Part shown: piece after piece, positions 17,297 to 28,109 of the stretch
How the letters are laid out: every line of letters begins with the position of its first letter
Numbering within the stretch: position 1 is the stretch's first letter
Source of the DNA: Cupriavidus sp.
GTDB taxonomy: Bacteria; Pseudomonadota; Gammaproteobacteria; Burkholderiales; Burkholderiaceae
Direction: 5' to 3'
DNA length: 64,000 nt
Assembly: GCA_031180665.1 (NCBI GenBank)
Contig: JAPSLP010000025.1
Span: 1-64,000 of the forward strand
Notes under the pieces: model-generated
Told to the model about the DNA's origin: nothing
Databases searched by the model: none
Seen by the model: only the letters and a program-made list of their open reading frames with translations
Made by a program: the position numbers and the translations under genes

Positions 17297-19213
17297 TCAC
17301 GCTTCTTGTACGACCCGATAGCTTACCGCACGCGACCCGCCTTGCCCATCCTCGAGCGCCGGACGGGGCGCGCCGGGCTCGGTCGGCAAGGCATCGGCCT
17401 GCGGGGTCTCGCGCTCGGGCAGATAGCGCAGCCGGCGATTGTGGAAGGCCGCGACCGTGCTGCGGTGCGCGATGCTGACGATCGCCGCGCCGGGCAGCGC
17501 ATCGACCATCAGCTGGTACATGTCGCGCTCGGTCTCCTCGTCCAGCGCGCTGGTCGCCTCGTCCAGGAAGAGGAAATCGGGCCTGCACAGCAGCGCGCGG
17601 GCGAACGCCAGCCGCTGCTGCTCGCCGGGCGAGAGCCGCAGCGCCCAGTTGTCGAACACGTCCAGCTGGTTGGCCAGCGCGCCGAGCTGCGCCTGGCGCA
17701 GCGCGTCGCGCAGCGTCTGGGCGGGATGCGCGTCGCCGGCCTGCGGGTAGGCCAGCGCGTCGGCCAGCGTGCCGACCGGCAGATAGCTGCGCTGCGGCAG
17801 GAACAGCGTGCGCGAGGCCGGCGGCATCGCCACCGAGCCGCTGCCGTACGGCCAGATCCCGGCCAGCGCGCGGAACAGCACGCTCTTGCCGCAGCCCGAC
17901 GGGCCGGTCACCAGCCAGCGCTCGCCGCGCGCGATCGTCAGCGAGAACGCGGACACCAGCGGCCGCTTGACCACCGGCAGGCCGGCGCCGGACAGCACGG
18001 GAAGGGCCAGCGCCAGCGCGTCGATCTCGATGCGGTCGCGCCCGCCCGCTTGCGCCTCGCCGACCTTGACCTGAATATCGTGCTCGCCATCGTGCAGGCG
18101 CTCCTGCCGCTGGGCCTCGCGAATCGCGTGCTGGAAATCGATCAGACGGTTCGACGCGGCCTTCCAGCCGACCAGCGTCGCATAGTTGTCGACGAACCAG
18201 GAGAGCGCGCCCTGCACCTGGCCGAAGGCGGTCGACATCTGCATCAGCCCGCCCAGCGTCATCTTGCCGGCGAAGTAGCGCGGCGCGGCCACCAGGATCG
18301 GGAAGATGATGGCGAACTGGCCGTAACCCGAGCTGATGAAGGTCAGCCGCCGCGTATAGAACATCAGCTGGTTCCAGTTGACGCGGATCTGCTCGAAGCG
18401 CGCGCGCAGGCCGGCCTGCTCGGTGGGCTCGCCGCCATAGAGCGCGACCGGCTCCGCGTTTTCGCGCAGCCGCACCAGCGAGAAACGGAAGTTCGCCTCG
18501 TATTGCTCCTGCTGGAAGTTCAGGCCGATCAGCGGACGGCCGATCCAGTGCGTCAGCAGCGAGCCCAGCACCGCGTAGCCGCCGGCGAACCAGACCATAT
18601 AGCCGGGGATCGTCATGGTCGAGCCGCCCAGCGCGAAGCTGATCGGCCCGGACACCGCCCACAGGATGCCGACGAAGGACACCAGCGTGACCACCGAATT
18701 GAGCAGGCCGAGCGACAACGACAGCGCGCCGTCGGTAAACAGCCGCAGGTCGTCTGCCAGACGCTGGTCGGGGTTGTCGGTGGCGTGGGTCTGCTCGATG
18801 CGGTAGTAGGCCTGCCAGGCCAGCCACTTGCCCAGGAACTGGTTGGTCATCCAGGTCCGCCAGCGCATCTGCAGCATCATCGTGTAGTACTGGCGGAAGA
18901 TCGCGGCGACGATGAAGCAGGCCGCGATCATGCTGAACCGCAGCAGCAGCTCCTTGAACGAGGCGTAGTCGCGCTGCTCCAGCGCGTTGTAGAACACGCG
19001 GTTCCACTCGTTGAGCAGCACGTTGATGTAGACGATGCCCAGGTTCAGCGCGACCAGCAGCAGCAGCAGGCCGAGCCCGGCCTTGCGGTCCTCGGATTTC
19101 CAGTAGGGCTTGATCAGCGCCCACGTCGCGCGAAAGCGCAGGCGGCTCTGGATCTGCAGCTCGCGGGCCGGAACGGCCGGACCGGGCACGGTAGCGGTGG
19201 TAGGCGTGGACAT
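17297..19213 (-). CDS. YddA/SbmA-like ABC transporter, fused permease and ATPase
   Basis: A 638-residue ABC half-transporter: an N-terminal SbmA/BacA-like membrane domain (about residues 30-380, six helices; motif VLLNEWNRVFYNALEQRDY) and a C-terminal ATPase with Walker A GPSGCGKS (about 436), signature LSPGEQQ (about 527) and Walker B FLFLDEATSALDEE (about 545). Relatives include E. coli YddA and mycobacterial Rv1819c, which move peptides or cobalamin-like compounds. Substrate and direction are unknown here. ATG at 19213. The gene is upstream of DUF971 by 61 bp on the same strand and may be cotranscribed with the ubiE group. Confidence 0.9.
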   Translation of the reverse strand: MSTPTTATVPGPAVPARELQIQSRLRFRATWALIKPYWKSEDRKAGLGLLLLLVALNLGIVYINVLLNEWNRVFYNALEQRDYASFKELLLRFSMIAACFIVAAIFRQYYTMMLQMRWRTWMTNQFLGKWLAWQAYYRIEQTHATDNPDQRLADDLRLFTDGALSLSLGLLNSVVTLVSFVGILWAVSGPISFALGGSTMTIPGYMVWFAGGYAVLGSLLTHWIGRPLIGLNFQQEQYEANFRFSLVRLRENAEPVALYGGEPTEQAGLRARFEQIRVNWNQLMFYTRRLTFISSGYGQFAIIFPILVAAPRYFAGKMTLGGLMQMSTAFGQVQGALSWFVDNYATLVGWKAASNRLIDFQHAIREAQRQERLHDGEHDIQVKVGEAQAGGRDRIEIDALALALPVLSGAGLPVVKRPLVSAFSLTIARGERWLVTGPSGCGKSVLFRALAGIWPYGSGSVAMPPASRTLFLPQRSYLPVGTLADALAYPQAGDAHPAQTLRDALRQAQLGALANQLDVFDNWALRLSPGEQQRLAFARALLCRPDFLFLDEATSALDEETERDMYQLMVDALPGAAIVSIAHRSTVAAFHNRRLRYLPERETPQADALPTEPGAPRPALEDGQGGSRAVSYRVVQEA

Positions 19214-19422
19214 GAAGTCGGCTCGGCGAAGGGGAAAGCGGGAGCGGCGGAATCGGGGGAAGCGCCGGAAGCGGCGTCAGGCGCCGATCCAGCCGGAACA
19301 GGCATCAGACGGCGCCCGCCCCGGCCGGGTTCCACGCGCCCGGGGCGGACATCCTATTGAGCGCATTGGCGGCACGCCGCGTTGACGACCACAGCGAACG
19401 GAGCGCGATGCCGGTCGGCGTG

Positions 19423-19510
19423 GGCCGTCCCAGGTCCGCCGCAGTCGGCCGCAGCCGGCTCAAGTCGGCCCCAGTCGACCTGCGTCGGCCCAAACGCGCG
19501 TTAGTGGGCG
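19423..19510. repeat. Degenerate GTCGGCC-rich repeat region
   Basis: The gap between the HIT stop and the ABC transporter start holds several imperfect copies of a GTCGGCC/CAGTCG motif. No gene or hairpin is evident; probably low-complexity intergenic DNA. Confidence 0.35.
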
Positions 19511-19969
19511 TCAGTCCGCCCGCAGCGCGGCCAGCGCCGCGCGCAGCGCCGGCAGCCGCGCCTGCAGCGCCTCGCTGCGGCCCGCGTCGCGCTCGCGCTG
19601 CGGCGCGGCCCAGACCGCCTCGGGGAAATGGGTATCCCAGCGATAGCGCGGAACGATATGCCAGTGCAGGTGCGGCACCATGTTGCCGAAAGCGGCCAGG
19701 TTGACCTTGTCGGGCGCCATGACGTCGCGCACGGTGCGTTCGACGCGGGCGACGAGCCGCATCAGCCAGGCCTGGTCGGCCTCGGCCAGATCGGTCTGCT
19801 CGGCCACGTGCTCCTGCCAGACCACGCGGCAGAAGCCGGGAAAGCGCTCGTGCTCGACCAGAATCACGCGGGCACGCCGGTCCGGATCCTGCCAGACCAG
19901 CTCGCCGCCCTCGCCTTCGCACAGCGGGCAGCCCGGCAGGCGCGCCGAACCCTGCTGCACCCCGCTCAC
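19511..19969 (-). CDS. HIT family nucleotide-binding protein
   Basis: A 152-residue histidine-triad hydrolase or transferase of the small cytoplasmic type. The N terminus has a CPLC zinc-type pair (C14, C17). The catalytic triad [10 protein letters not shown] lies in the C-terminal half, preceded by [11 protein letters not shown]. The GTG at 19969 overlaps the TGA of the giant FAD dehydrogenase as GTGA, so the two are translationally coupled. Substrate unknown; family members act on purine nucleoside phosphoramidates or dinucleotides. Confidence 0.9.
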   Translation of the reverse strand: MSGVQQGSARLPGCPLCEGEGGELVWQDPDRRARVILVEHERFPGFCRVVWQEHVAEQTDLAEADQAWLMRLVARVERTVRDVMAPDKVNLAAFGNMVPHLHWHIVPRYRWDTHFPEAVWAAPQRERDAGRSEALQARLPALRAALAALRAD

Positions 19970-22900
19970 ACCAGCACCCGTTCGATGCCCCCCGCGTTGG
20001 CCGCGGCGACGTAGTCGGGCATCCAGTTCTCGCCAAGCAGATGGCGCGCCATCTCGACCACGATGTAGTCGGCCTGCACCGAGGCGTCCTCGTTGTAGCG
20101 CGACAGCCCTTGCAGGCACGACGGGCAGCTGGTCAGGATCTTGACGTCGCCATCGAAGCCGTCGGCGCGCAGCTTGCCGGCGCCCTTGCGCATTTCCTCT
20201 TCCTTGCGGAAGCGGACCTGCGTCGACACGTCCGGACGCGTGACCGCCAGCGTGCCGGACTCCCCGCAGCAGCGCTCGTTCTTCTCGATATTGCCGGCCT
20301 CGCCGTTGCCGCCCATCAGCTGGTTGACCAGCTTGGTCGGGTCCATCGTCTTGATCGGCGTGTGGCAGGGGTCGTGGTACATGTAGCGCGATCCGGTCAC
20401 GCCCTCGAGCTTGACGCCCTTCTCCAGCAGGTATTCGTGGATATCGATGATGCGGCAGCCCGGGAAGATCTTCTCGAATTCATAGCCGGCGAGCTGGTCG
20501 TAGCAGGTGCCGCAGCTGACCACCACCGTCTTGATGTCGAGGTAGTTCAGCGTGTTGGCGACCCGGTGGAACAGCACGCGGTTGTCGGTGACGATCTTCT
20601 CGGCCTTGTCGAACTGGCCGGTGCCGCGCTGCGGATAGCCGCAGCACAGATAGCCCGGCGGCAGCACGGTCTGCACGCCGACGTGCCACAGCATCGCCTG
20701 CGTGGCCAGGCCCACCTGCGAGAACAGCCGTTCGGAACCGCAGCCCGGGAAGTAGAACACCGCCTCGCTCTCGACCGAGGTGGCCTTCGGATTGCGGATG
20801 ATCGGCACGATCTCGTTGTCCTCGATATCGAGCAGCGCGCGCGCGGTCTTCTTGGGCAGGTTGCCCGGCATCTTCTTGTTGACGAAGTGGATCACCTGCT
20901 CGCGCACCGGCGGCTTGCCGACCGTGGCCGGCGGATGCGCCGTCTGCTTGCGCGCCAGCGTCTTCATCAGCTCGTTGCCTGCGCGCTGGGCCTTGTAGCC
21001 CCAGTCCATCATGACCTTGCGGGTCAGGTTGATGGTCTGCGGATTGGTCGCGTTCAGGAAGAACATCGCCGCCGCGGTGCCGGGGTTGAACTTCTTCTGG
21101 CCCATCTTGCGCAGCAGGTTGCGCATGTTCATCGACACGTCGCCGAAGTCGATCTTGACCGGGCACGGCGTCACGCACTTGTGGCAGACGGTGCAGTGGT
21201 CGGCCACGTCCGAGAACTCGTCCCAGTGCTTGATCGACACGCCGCGGCGGGTCTGCTCCTCGTACAGGAAGGCCTCGATCAGCAGCGAGGTGGCCAGGAT
21301 CTTGTTGCGCGGGCTGTACAGCAGATTGGCGCGCGGCACGTGGGTGGCGCACACCGGCTTGCATTTGCCGCAGCGCAGGCAGTCCTTGACGCTGTCGGCG
21401 ATCGCGCCGATGTCGCTCTGCTGCATGATCAGCGACTCGTGCCCCATCAGGCCGAACGACGGCGTATAGGCATTGCGCAGATCGGCGCCGGGCAGCAGCT
21501 TGCCTTTGTTGAAGCGGCCTTGCGGATCGACGCGCTGCTTGTACTGGCGGAAGTCGCCGATCTCTTCCTCGGTCAGGAATTCGAGCTTGGTGATGCCGAT
21601 GCCGTGCTCGCCGGAAATCACGCCGTCGAGCGATCGCGCCAGCGCCATGATGCGGGCCACCGCCTTGTGGGCGTCCTGCAGCATGTCGTAGTCGTCGGAG
21701 TTGACCGGGATGTTGGTGTGCACGTTGCCGTCGCCGGCGTGCATGTGCAACGCGACGAAGACGCGGCCGCGCAGCACCTGCTTGTGGATCTTCTGCGCCT
21801 CGTCCAGGATCGGCTTGAACTCGCCGCCGTTGAAGATCTTGCGCAGCTCGGCGCGCAGCTCGTTCTTCCACGACACGCGGATGGTGCGGTCCTGCAGCAG
21901 GTGGAACACCGCGGCATCGGGCTGCTGCGCGAGGCGCGCCTCGAACGCCTGGCCGAGCAGGCCCAGCCCGTGGCCGATCAGCGCAGCGCGCGCCTGCGCG
22001 AGCGGCGTGTCGAGGTTGTCGCGCAGATACATCCAGCGCGCGCGCACGTCGCGCAGCAGCGTCAGCGCCTGCTGCACGCGGTCCTCCAGCAGCTCGGCGC
22101 TGGGGATCTCGTTGGCGTCGTCGCTGCGGCCCAGCGGCAGGTTGCCGCGCGCGAAGAAGCTCTCCAGCTCGTCGGCGAGCTTGAGCTTGTTCTTGATCGA
22201 CAGCTCGATATTGATGCGCTCGATGCCGTCGGTGTATTCGCCCATCCGGTTCAACGGGATCACCACGTCCTCGTTGATCTTGAAGGCGTTGGTGTGGCGC
22301 GCGATGGCGGCGGTGCGCGAACGGTCGAGCCAGAACTTCTTGCGCGCCTCGGGGCTGATCGCCACGAAGCCCTCGCCGCTCTTGCCGTTGGCCATGCGGA
22401 TCACTTCCGAGGTGGCGCGCGCGACCGCGTTCTCGTCGTCGCCGACGATATCGCCGATCAGCACCATCTTCGGGAAGGCGTTGCGCTTGCTCTTGGTGGC
22501 GTAGCCGACCGCGCGCAGGTAGCGCTCGTCCAGATGCTCGAGGCCGGCGAGAATCGCGCCGCCCGGCGTCTTCGATTCGATATCGAGGAAGTCCTTGATC
22601 TCGACGATGCTCGGGATCGCGTCGCGCGCCTGGCCGAAGAACTCCAGGCAGACCGTGCGGATATGGCGCGGCATCCGATGCAGGATCCAGCGCGCGCTGG
22701 TGATGATGCCGTCGCAGCCTTCCTTCTGCACGCCCGGCAGGCCGGCCAGGAACTTGTCGGTGACGTCCTTGCCCAGTCCTTCCTTGCGGAACTTGCGGCC
22801 CTCAATCGCCAGCGTCTCGCTGCGCAGCAGCTTCTCGCCGGGGGCGCGATTGCCGTCGAACCACTTCAGCTCGAAGGTGGCGACCGGCACATCGTGGATC

Positions 22901-23940
22901 TTGCCCAGGTTGTGGTCCAGGCGCGTGACCTCGAGCCAGTTGCCCTCCGGATCCACCATGCGCCACCAGGCCAGGTTGTCCAGCGCGGTGCCCCACAGCA
23001 CGGCCTTCTTGCCGCCGGCGTTCATCGCGACGTTGCCGCCGATGCAGGAGGCATCGATCGAGGTCGGGTCGACCGCGAAGACCAGGCCGGCCTTGTCGGC
23101 CGCGTCGGCGACGCGGCGCGTCACCACGCCGGCGCCGGAGAAGATCGTCGCGACCTTTTCCGGCACGCCCGGCAGGTCGGTTTCCTCGACCGGGCCCAGC
23201 TGTTCGAGCTTCTCGGTATTGATGACCGCCGACAACGGCGTCAGCGGCACGGCGCCGCCGGTGTAGCCGGTGCCGCCTCCGCGCGGGATGATGGTCAGCC
23301 CCAGTTCGAAGCAGCCCTTGACCAGCCCGGCGATCTCTTCCTCGCTGTCGGGGGTCAGCACGACGAACGGGTATTCGACGCGCCAGTCGGTGGCGTCGGT
23401 CACGTGCGACACGCGCGAGAGCCCGTCGAACTTGATGTTGTCCTTCTGCGTGACGCGGCCCAGCACGCGCAACGCGCGCTTGCGCAGCTCGTAGGCGTCG
23501 GTGAACTCGCGCTTGAATTCCTCGATGGCCTGCCGGGCGAAGGTGACCAGCTGCTCGACCCGGTGCGAGCGGTCCTCGGCGGCCGGCTCGGCATGCTCGG
23601 CGCGATCGGCGGCGCGGCGCTTCTCGATCTCGGCGAGCCGGTGATGCAGCGCGGAGATCAGCATCTCGCGGCGCTTCGGGTTCTCGAGCAGGTCGTCCTG
23701 CAGATACGGATTGCGGCGAACCACCCAGATATCGCCCAGCACCTCGTAGAGCATGCGCGCCGAACGGCCGGTGCGGCGCTCCCCGCGCAGTTCGTCCAGA
23801 ATCCGCCAGGCCTCCTCGCCGAGCAGGCGGATCACGATCTCGCGGTCGGAAAAGGAGGTGTAGTTATAGGGGATCTCGCGCAGGCGCGGAGGGGCGTCCT
23901 GCGCGGCGAGCTTGGCGTCGAGCACGAGTGGGGCATTCAT
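19966..23940 (-). CDS. Giant FAD-linked oxidoreductase with DUF3683, Fe-S and CCG domains
   Basis: A 1324-residue fusion. Domains in order: DUF3683 (about 1-180, [20 protein letters not shown]), FAD-binding PCMH domain (about 190-360, [18 protein letters not shown] and [15 protein letters not shown]), FAD-linked oxidase C domain (to ~830), two 4Fe-4S clusters ([11 protein letters not shown] near 848 and [12 protein letters not shown] near 911), then two cysteine-rich CCG domains ([52 protein letters not shown]). This is the GlcD plus GlcF architecture of D-2-hydroxyacid (lactate/glycolate) dehydrogenases in one chain, so it should feed electrons from a hydroxyacid to quinone. Substrate unproven. 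ATG at 23940; the ribosome site is weak. The HIT gene overlaps its end. Confidence 0.93.
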   Translation of the reverse strand: MNAPLVLDAKLAAQDAPPRLREIPYNYTSFSDREIVIRLLGEEAWRILDELRGERRTGRSARMLYEVLGDIWVVRRNPYLQDDLLENPKRREMLISALHHRLAEIEKRRAADRAEHAEPAAEDRSHRVEQLVTFARQAIEEFKREFTDAYELRKRALRVLGRVTQKDNIKFDGLSRVSHVTDATDWRVEYPFVVLTPDSEEEIAGLVKGCFELGLTIIPRGGGTGYTGGAVPLTPLSAVINTEKLEQLGPVEETDLPGVPEKVATIFSGAGVVTRRVADAADKAGLVFAVDPTSIDASCIGGNVAMNAGGKKAVLWGTALDNLAWWRMVDPEGNWLEVTRLDHNLGKIHDVPVATFELKWFDGNRAPGEKLLRSETLAIEGRKFRKEGLGKDVTDKFLAGLPGVQKEGCDGIITSARWILHRMPRHIRTVCLEFFGQARDAIPSIVEIKDFLDIESKTPGGAILAGLEHLDERYLRAVGYATKSKRNAFPKMVLIGDIVGDDENAVARATSEVIRMANGKSGEGFVAISPEARKKFWLDRSRTAAIARHTNAFKINEDVVIPLNRMGEYTDGIERINIELSIKNKLKLADELESFFARGNLPLGRSDDANEIPSAELLEDRVQQALTLLRDVRARWMYLRDNLDTPLAQARAALIGHGLGLLGQAFEARLAQQPDAAVFHLLQDRTIRVSWKNELRAELRKIFNGGEFKPILDEAQKIHKQVLRGRVFVALHMHAGDGNVHTNIPVNSDDYDMLQDAHKAVARIMALARSLDGVISGEHGIGITKLEFLTEEEIGDFRQYKQRVDPQGRFNKGKLLPGADLRNAYTPSFGLMGHESLIMQQSDIGAIADSVKDCLRCGKCKPVCATHVPRANLLYSPRNKILATSLLIEAFLYEEQTRRGVSIKHWDEFSDVADHCTVCHKCVTPCPVKIDFGDVSMNMRNLLRKMGQKKFNPGTAAAMFFLNATNPQTINLTRKVMMDWGYKAQRAGNELMKTLARKQTAHPPATVGKPPVREQVIHFVNKKMPGNLPKKTARALLDIEDNEIVPIIRNPKATSVESEAVFYFPGCGSERLFSQVGLATQAMLWHVGVQTVLPPGYLCCGYPQRGTGQFDKAEKIVTDNRVLFHRVANTLNYLDIKTVVVSCGTCYDQLAGYEFEKIFPGCRIIDIHEYLLEKGVKLEGVTGSRYMYHDPCHTPIKTMDPTKLVNQLMGGNGEAGNIEKNERCCGESGTLAVTRPDVSTQVRFRKEEEMRKGAGKLRADGFDGDVKILTSCPSCLQGLSRYNEDASVQADYIVVEMARHLLGENWMPDYVAAANAGGIERVLV

Positions 23941-24100
23941 GGGCGGGACCGCGGCATGCGGCGCACGGGGACGGTGCGCCTGTCGTCAACTAAAGCGCGA
24001 TTGTACTGCAACGGCCCGTTTTGCCGCGGCGCAGCAATTCCATACCCGCGCCGGGGACAGGGACGCCAGCCGGCCGTCCGAGCGGCTCGTGTTTCCCCTC

Positions 24101-24177
24101 TCCCCCGCGCAGGCGGGGACCCAGCGGCTTCGCTGCGCCTGGACGGAAGGCACTGGGGCCCCGCCTGCGCGGGAACG
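24101..24177. repeat. Dispersed inverted repeat (REP-like), ~23-bp arms
   Basis: The left arm (about 24101-24124, core CCCGCGCAGGCGGGGACCCAG) is mirrored by the right arm (about 24152-24177, CTGGGGCCCCGCCTGCGCGGG) with one internal mismatch and a 27-bp loop. Long GC palindromes of this kind are multi-copy intergenic elements in many Burkholderiales. It lies between YqaA and the giant dehydrogenase and could also attenuate transcription. Confidence 0.75.
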
Positions 24178-24186
24178 ACGAGCGCT

Positions 24187-24765
24187 TCAGAACCAGGCCC
24201 GCATGGTCTCGCCCAGCTGCTGCCAGAACCTGTCCGGAATCCACAGCAGTGCACTGGTCATCGCCAGATAGCGCAGCAGCTTGCCGATCGCCATGTAGCC
24301 CAGGCTCGGCCAGAACGGCAAACGCAGCCAACCGGCCAATGTGCACAATGGATCACCGAGCATCGGCAGCCAGGACAGCAGCAGCGTCTTCGGGCCGAGC
24401 CGCCGCATCCAGCGGAAGTAGCGCGCATCGAGCGGCGGCTTGCGGGGCTTGCGCGGATGCTCGCGGTGTTCGGCATGCTCGCGCTCGTGTTCGCGATGCT
24501 GGCGCCGCAGGTGGTAGCGCACCAGCGCGAGCTTGGCCGCATAGCCCAGCCACCAGTCGATCGCCCCGCCGAGCGTGTTGCCGGCAGTGGCCACCAGCAA
24601 CGCGGGCCAGAACATGTCCGGATTGAGCTTGATATAGCCGAACACGGCGGGCTCGGAGCCGACCGGCAGCAGCGTCGCCGACAGCAGGCTGACCAGGAAG
24701 ATCGCGCTCAGTCCCACCTTGGGCAGCGCGGCGGTTTCGAACAGCCAGTCGATCAGGCCTTCCAT
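24187..24765 (-). CDS. YqaA/DedA-like SNARE-associated membrane protein
   Basis: A 192-residue inner-membrane protein with about four hydrophobic segments. It has the family features LLPVGSEPAVFGY, GNTLGGAIDWWLGYAAK, and the C-terminal GDPLCTLAGWLRLPFWPSLGYMAIGKLLRY. Between them a charged His/Glu/Arg-rich loop (about 90-115) is unusual and looks like an expansion of a histidine/acidic repeat. Family members are DedA-like putative lipid or ion carriers. The start at 24765 (MEGLIDWLF) is chosen by similarity; an in-frame ATG at 24831 would add 22 low-complexity residues, and neither has a good ribosome site. Confidence 0.83.
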   Translation of the reverse strand: MEGLIDWLFETAALPKVGLSAIFLVSLLSATLLPVGSEPAVFGYIKLNPDMFWPALLVATAGNTLGGAIDWWLGYAAKLALVRYHLRRQHREHEREHAEHREHPRKPRKPPLDARYFRWMRRLGPKTLLLSWLPMLGDPLCTLAGWLRLPFWPSLGYMAIGKLLRYLAMTSALLWIPDRFWQQLGETMRAWF

Positions 24766-24831
24766 CAATGCATGCGCTCGTTCGGTGGAGGGTTCGGATA
24801 GCGGCGAGGCGGCCGTCGGCGCGACGGCCAT

Positions 24832-25160
24832 GCCGGGCTTGCCCCGCTCGCGCGGCCGGCCATTCTAGCAAGCGCCGAGCGGGGCAACCCGCATGGCACG
24901 CCCCAGGGATTTGTGATTTACTGTTAGAGCCTTTTCGGCCCGGACGTTCACCGGCCGATGGGCCGCGACGGATCCCCCGTCGCCTGGATTGACCGCTGCA
25001 TCGTTGCTGTAACACTCGCTGCACCACCATCACGAAATAGCCGCGTCCAAACAAGCGGCAGCACCGCGCCGTAGCCTGTTCCGGGCAGTCATCGCGCATT
25101 TTCGGGATACACGCGGGATGTCCGGAGCCGGCCATGTGCGTCACCCACATGGAGACCAGC
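24832..25160. other. Divergent promoter region between yqaA and the cox operon
   Basis: About 330 bp without a gene between two divergently transcribed units. The middle (24905-24935) is visibly less GC-rich. A TTGACC at 24989-24994 with TAACAC 15 bp later is a weak sigma70-like possibility for coxS. No operator or terminator was convincing. Confidence 0.4.
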
Positions 25161-25655
<495 letters not shown>

Positions 25656-25668
25656 GGAGGAGCCCGCC

Positions 25669-28092
25669 ATGAACGCACCCGAGACTCCACGGCTGGTCGG
25701 CGCCTCCGTCAAGCGCAAGGAAGACTACCGCTACCTGACCGGCATCGGCCAGTACACCGACGATATCGTGCAGCCGCAGCAGAGCTACGCCTATTTCGTC
25801 CGCTCGCCCTACGCGCATGCGCGCATCCGTTCGATCGACACGCGCGAGGCGATGGCTTCGCCCGGCGTGATCGGCATCTTCACCGGCGAGGACATGGCGG
25901 CCGACAAGGTCGGCGGCCTGCCCTGCGGCTGGTTGATCCACAGCATCGACGGCTCGCCGATGAAGGAGCCGCCGCATCCGGTGCTGGCCCAGGGCAAGGT
26001 CCGCCATGTCGGCGACCAGGTCGCGCTGGTGGTGGCCGAGACGCTGCAGCAAGCGCGCGACGCCGCCGAGAAGATCGAGGTCGATTACGAGGAGCTGCCG
26101 GCGGTGGTGCGCACCGCCGACGCGGCCTCGGCCACCACGCTGGTGCACGACGACGTGCCCGCCAACACCTGCTACGTCTGGGGCCACGGCGACCGCGCCG
26201 CCACCGATGCGGCGTTTGCCAAGGCCGCGCACGTGACCGCGCTGGAGATCGTCAACAACCGGCTGGTGCCCAACGCGATCGAGCCGCGCGCGGTCAATGC
26301 GAGCTACAACCGCCAGGACGACAGCTATACGCTCTACGTCGCCAGCCAGAACCCGCACGTCGAGCGGCTGCTGATGGGCGCCTTCGTGCTGGGGCTGCCG
26401 GAATCGCGGCTGCGCGTGATCGCGCCCGATGTCGGCGGCGGCTTCGGCTCCAAGATCTTCCTGTATCCGGAGGACGTCGCGCTGACCTGGGCCTCGAAGA
26501 AGGTCAAGCGGCCGATCAAGTGGACCGCCGAGCGTTCCGAGTCCTTCCTGACCGACGCCCACGGCCGCGACCATGTCACGCGCGCCGAGCTGGCGCTCGA
26601 CGCCGACGGCAAGTTCCTGGCGATGCGGGTCCACACCACCGCCAATATGGGCGCCTACCTGTCGACCTTCGCCTCCAGCGTGCCGACCATCCTGTACGCG
26701 ACGCTGCTGGCCGGCCAGTACGCGACCCCGGCGATCTACGCGCAGGTCACCGCGGTATTCACCAATACCGCGCCGGTCGACGCCTATCGCGGCGCGGGCC
26801 GGCCCGAGGCGACCTATGTGGTCGAGCGCCTGGTCGAGACCGCGGCGCGCGAGCTCGGCATCGATCCGGCCGAACTGCGCCGCCGCAATTTCATCCGCAG
26901 CTTCCCCTATGCGACGCCGGTGGGCCTGACCTACGACACCGGCGATTACGAGCCCTGCCTGCAGCGCGCGCAGGAACTGGCCGACGTGGCGGGCTTCCCG
27001 GCGCGCCGCGACGAGGCCCAGCGCCGCGGCAAGCTGCGCGGTCTGGGCTATTCGTGCTACATCGAGGCATGCGGGCTGGCGCCGTCGAATATCGCGGGAG
27101 CGCTCGGCGCGCGCGCCGGCCTGTTCGAGGTCGGCGAGATCCGCGTGCATCCGACCGGCACCGTGACCGTCTTCACCGGCTCGCACAGCCACGGGCAGGG
27201 CCACGAGACCACCTTCGCGCAGGTGGTGGCCGACCGGCTCGGCATTACGCTCGACGCGGTCGAGGTGGTGCACGGCGACACCGGCCGCGTGCCCTTCGGC
27301 ATGGGCACCTACGGCTCGCGTTCGCTGGCGGTGGGCGGCTCGGCCATCGTCAAGGCGCTCGACAAGATCGAGGCCAAGGCAAAGCAGATCGCCGCGCATC
27401 TGCTCGAAGCCTCGGCCGACGACATCGAGTTCAGCAACGGCGTGTTCCGCGTGGCCGGCACCGACCGCAGCAAGACCTTCGGCGAAGTCGCGCTGTCGGC
27501 CTATGTGCCCCACAACTACCCGCTCGACCGGCTGGAGCCGGGCCTGAACGAGAACGCCTTCTACGATCCGACCAACTTCACCTATCCGTCGGGCGCCTAT
27601 GTCTGCGAAGTCGAGGTCGATCCGGACACCGGCGAGACGCAGGTGGTCAAGTTCACCGCGGTCGATGACTTCGGCAACATCATCAATCCGATGATCGTCG
27701 AGGGGCAGGTGCATGGCGGCATCGGCCAGGGGCTGGGGCAGGCGATGCTCGAGCAGTGCGTCTACGACGGCGACAGCGGCCAGCTGCTGACCGGCTCGTA
27801 CATGGACTACGCGATGCCGCGTGCGGCCGATCTGCCCGACTTCACCGTCGAGACCGCGCAGGGCACGCCGTGCACGCACAACCCGCTGGGCGTCAAGGGC
27901 TGCGGCGAGGCCGGCGCGATCGGCTCGCCGCCGGCCTTCATCAACGCGCTGATCGACGCGCTGTCGCCGCTGGGCGTGCGCGACCTGCAGATGCCCGCGA
28001 CCCCGCACCGGGTCTGGCAGGCGATCCACGCGGCCAGGCAGGGAGGCCCGCAGGCTGCCGACCAGAGCGCCACCCCGGCCCGGACCATCTGA
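25669..28092 (+). CDS. coxL: Molybdenum hydroxylase large subunit, form II CO-dehydrogenase type
   Basis: An 807-residue catalytic subunit binding the Mo-pterin cofactor. It contains the aldehyde oxidase/xanthine dehydrogenase a/b hammerhead domain (about 25-135) and the two Mo-binding domains; DVGGGFGSK is the Mo-pterin glycine motif. The active-site loop reads AYRGAGR at residues 372-378, the form II signature, and lacks the cysteine of the form I loop (AYXCSFR) that holds copper in proven CO dehydrogenases. The catalytic glutamate is E747 in GCGEAG. It is therefore a BMS-type hydroxylase whose real substrate may be an aldehyde or heterocycle, with CO at best a poor one. AAGGAGGAG before ATG; 13 bp after coxS. 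Confidence 0.94.
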   Translation: MNAPETPRLVGASVKRKEDYRYLTGIGQYTDDIVQPQQSYAYFVRSPYAHARIRSIDTREAMASPGVIGIFTGEDMAADKVGGLPCGWLIHSIDGSPMKEPPHPVLAQGKVRHVGDQVALVVAETLQQARDAAEKIEVDYEELPAVVRTADAASATTLVHDDVPANTCYVWGHGDRAATDAAFAKAAHVTALEIVNNRLVPNAIEPRAVNASYNRQDDSYTLYVASQNPHVERLLMGAFVLGLPESRLRVIAPDVGGGFGSKIFLYPEDVALTWASKKVKRPIKWTAERSESFLTDAHGRDHVTRAELALDADGKFLAMRVHTTANMGAYLSTFASSVPTILYATLLAGQYATPAIYAQVTAVFTNTAPVDAYRGAGRPEATYVVERLVETAARELGIDPAELRRRNFIRSFPYATPVGLTYDTGDYEPCLQRAQELADVAGFPARRDEAQRRGKLRGLGYSCYIEACGLAPSNIAGALGARAGLFEVGEIRVHPTGTVTVFTGSHSHGQGHETTFAQVVADRLGITLDAVEVVHGDTGRVPFGMGTYGSRSLAVGGSAIVKALDKIEAKAKQIAAHLLEASADDIEFSNGVFRVAGTDRSKTFGEVALSAYVPHNYPLDRLEPGLNENAFYDPTNFTYPSGAYVCEVEVDPDTGETQVVKFTAVDDFGNIINPMIVEGQVHGGIGQGLGQAMLEQCVYDGDSGQLLTGSYMDYAMPRAADLPDFTVETAQGTPCTHNPLGVKGCGEAGAIGSPPAFINALIDALSPLGVRDLQMPATPHRVWQAIHAARQGGPQAADQSATPARTI

Positions 28093-28109
28093 CGCGCGAG
28101 GAGACTTCC

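Noticed and set aside
20041..24801. Very long open frame on the strand opposite the giant dehydrogenase (1586 codons)
   Set aside because: It is antisense to a clearly conserved gene, and its His/Gln/Leu/Arg-rich product is the usual shadow of high-GC coding DNA on the other strand.
24896..24915. Sigma54-like promoter TGGCACG upstream of coxS
   Set aside because: The -12 GC element is missing at the required spacing.
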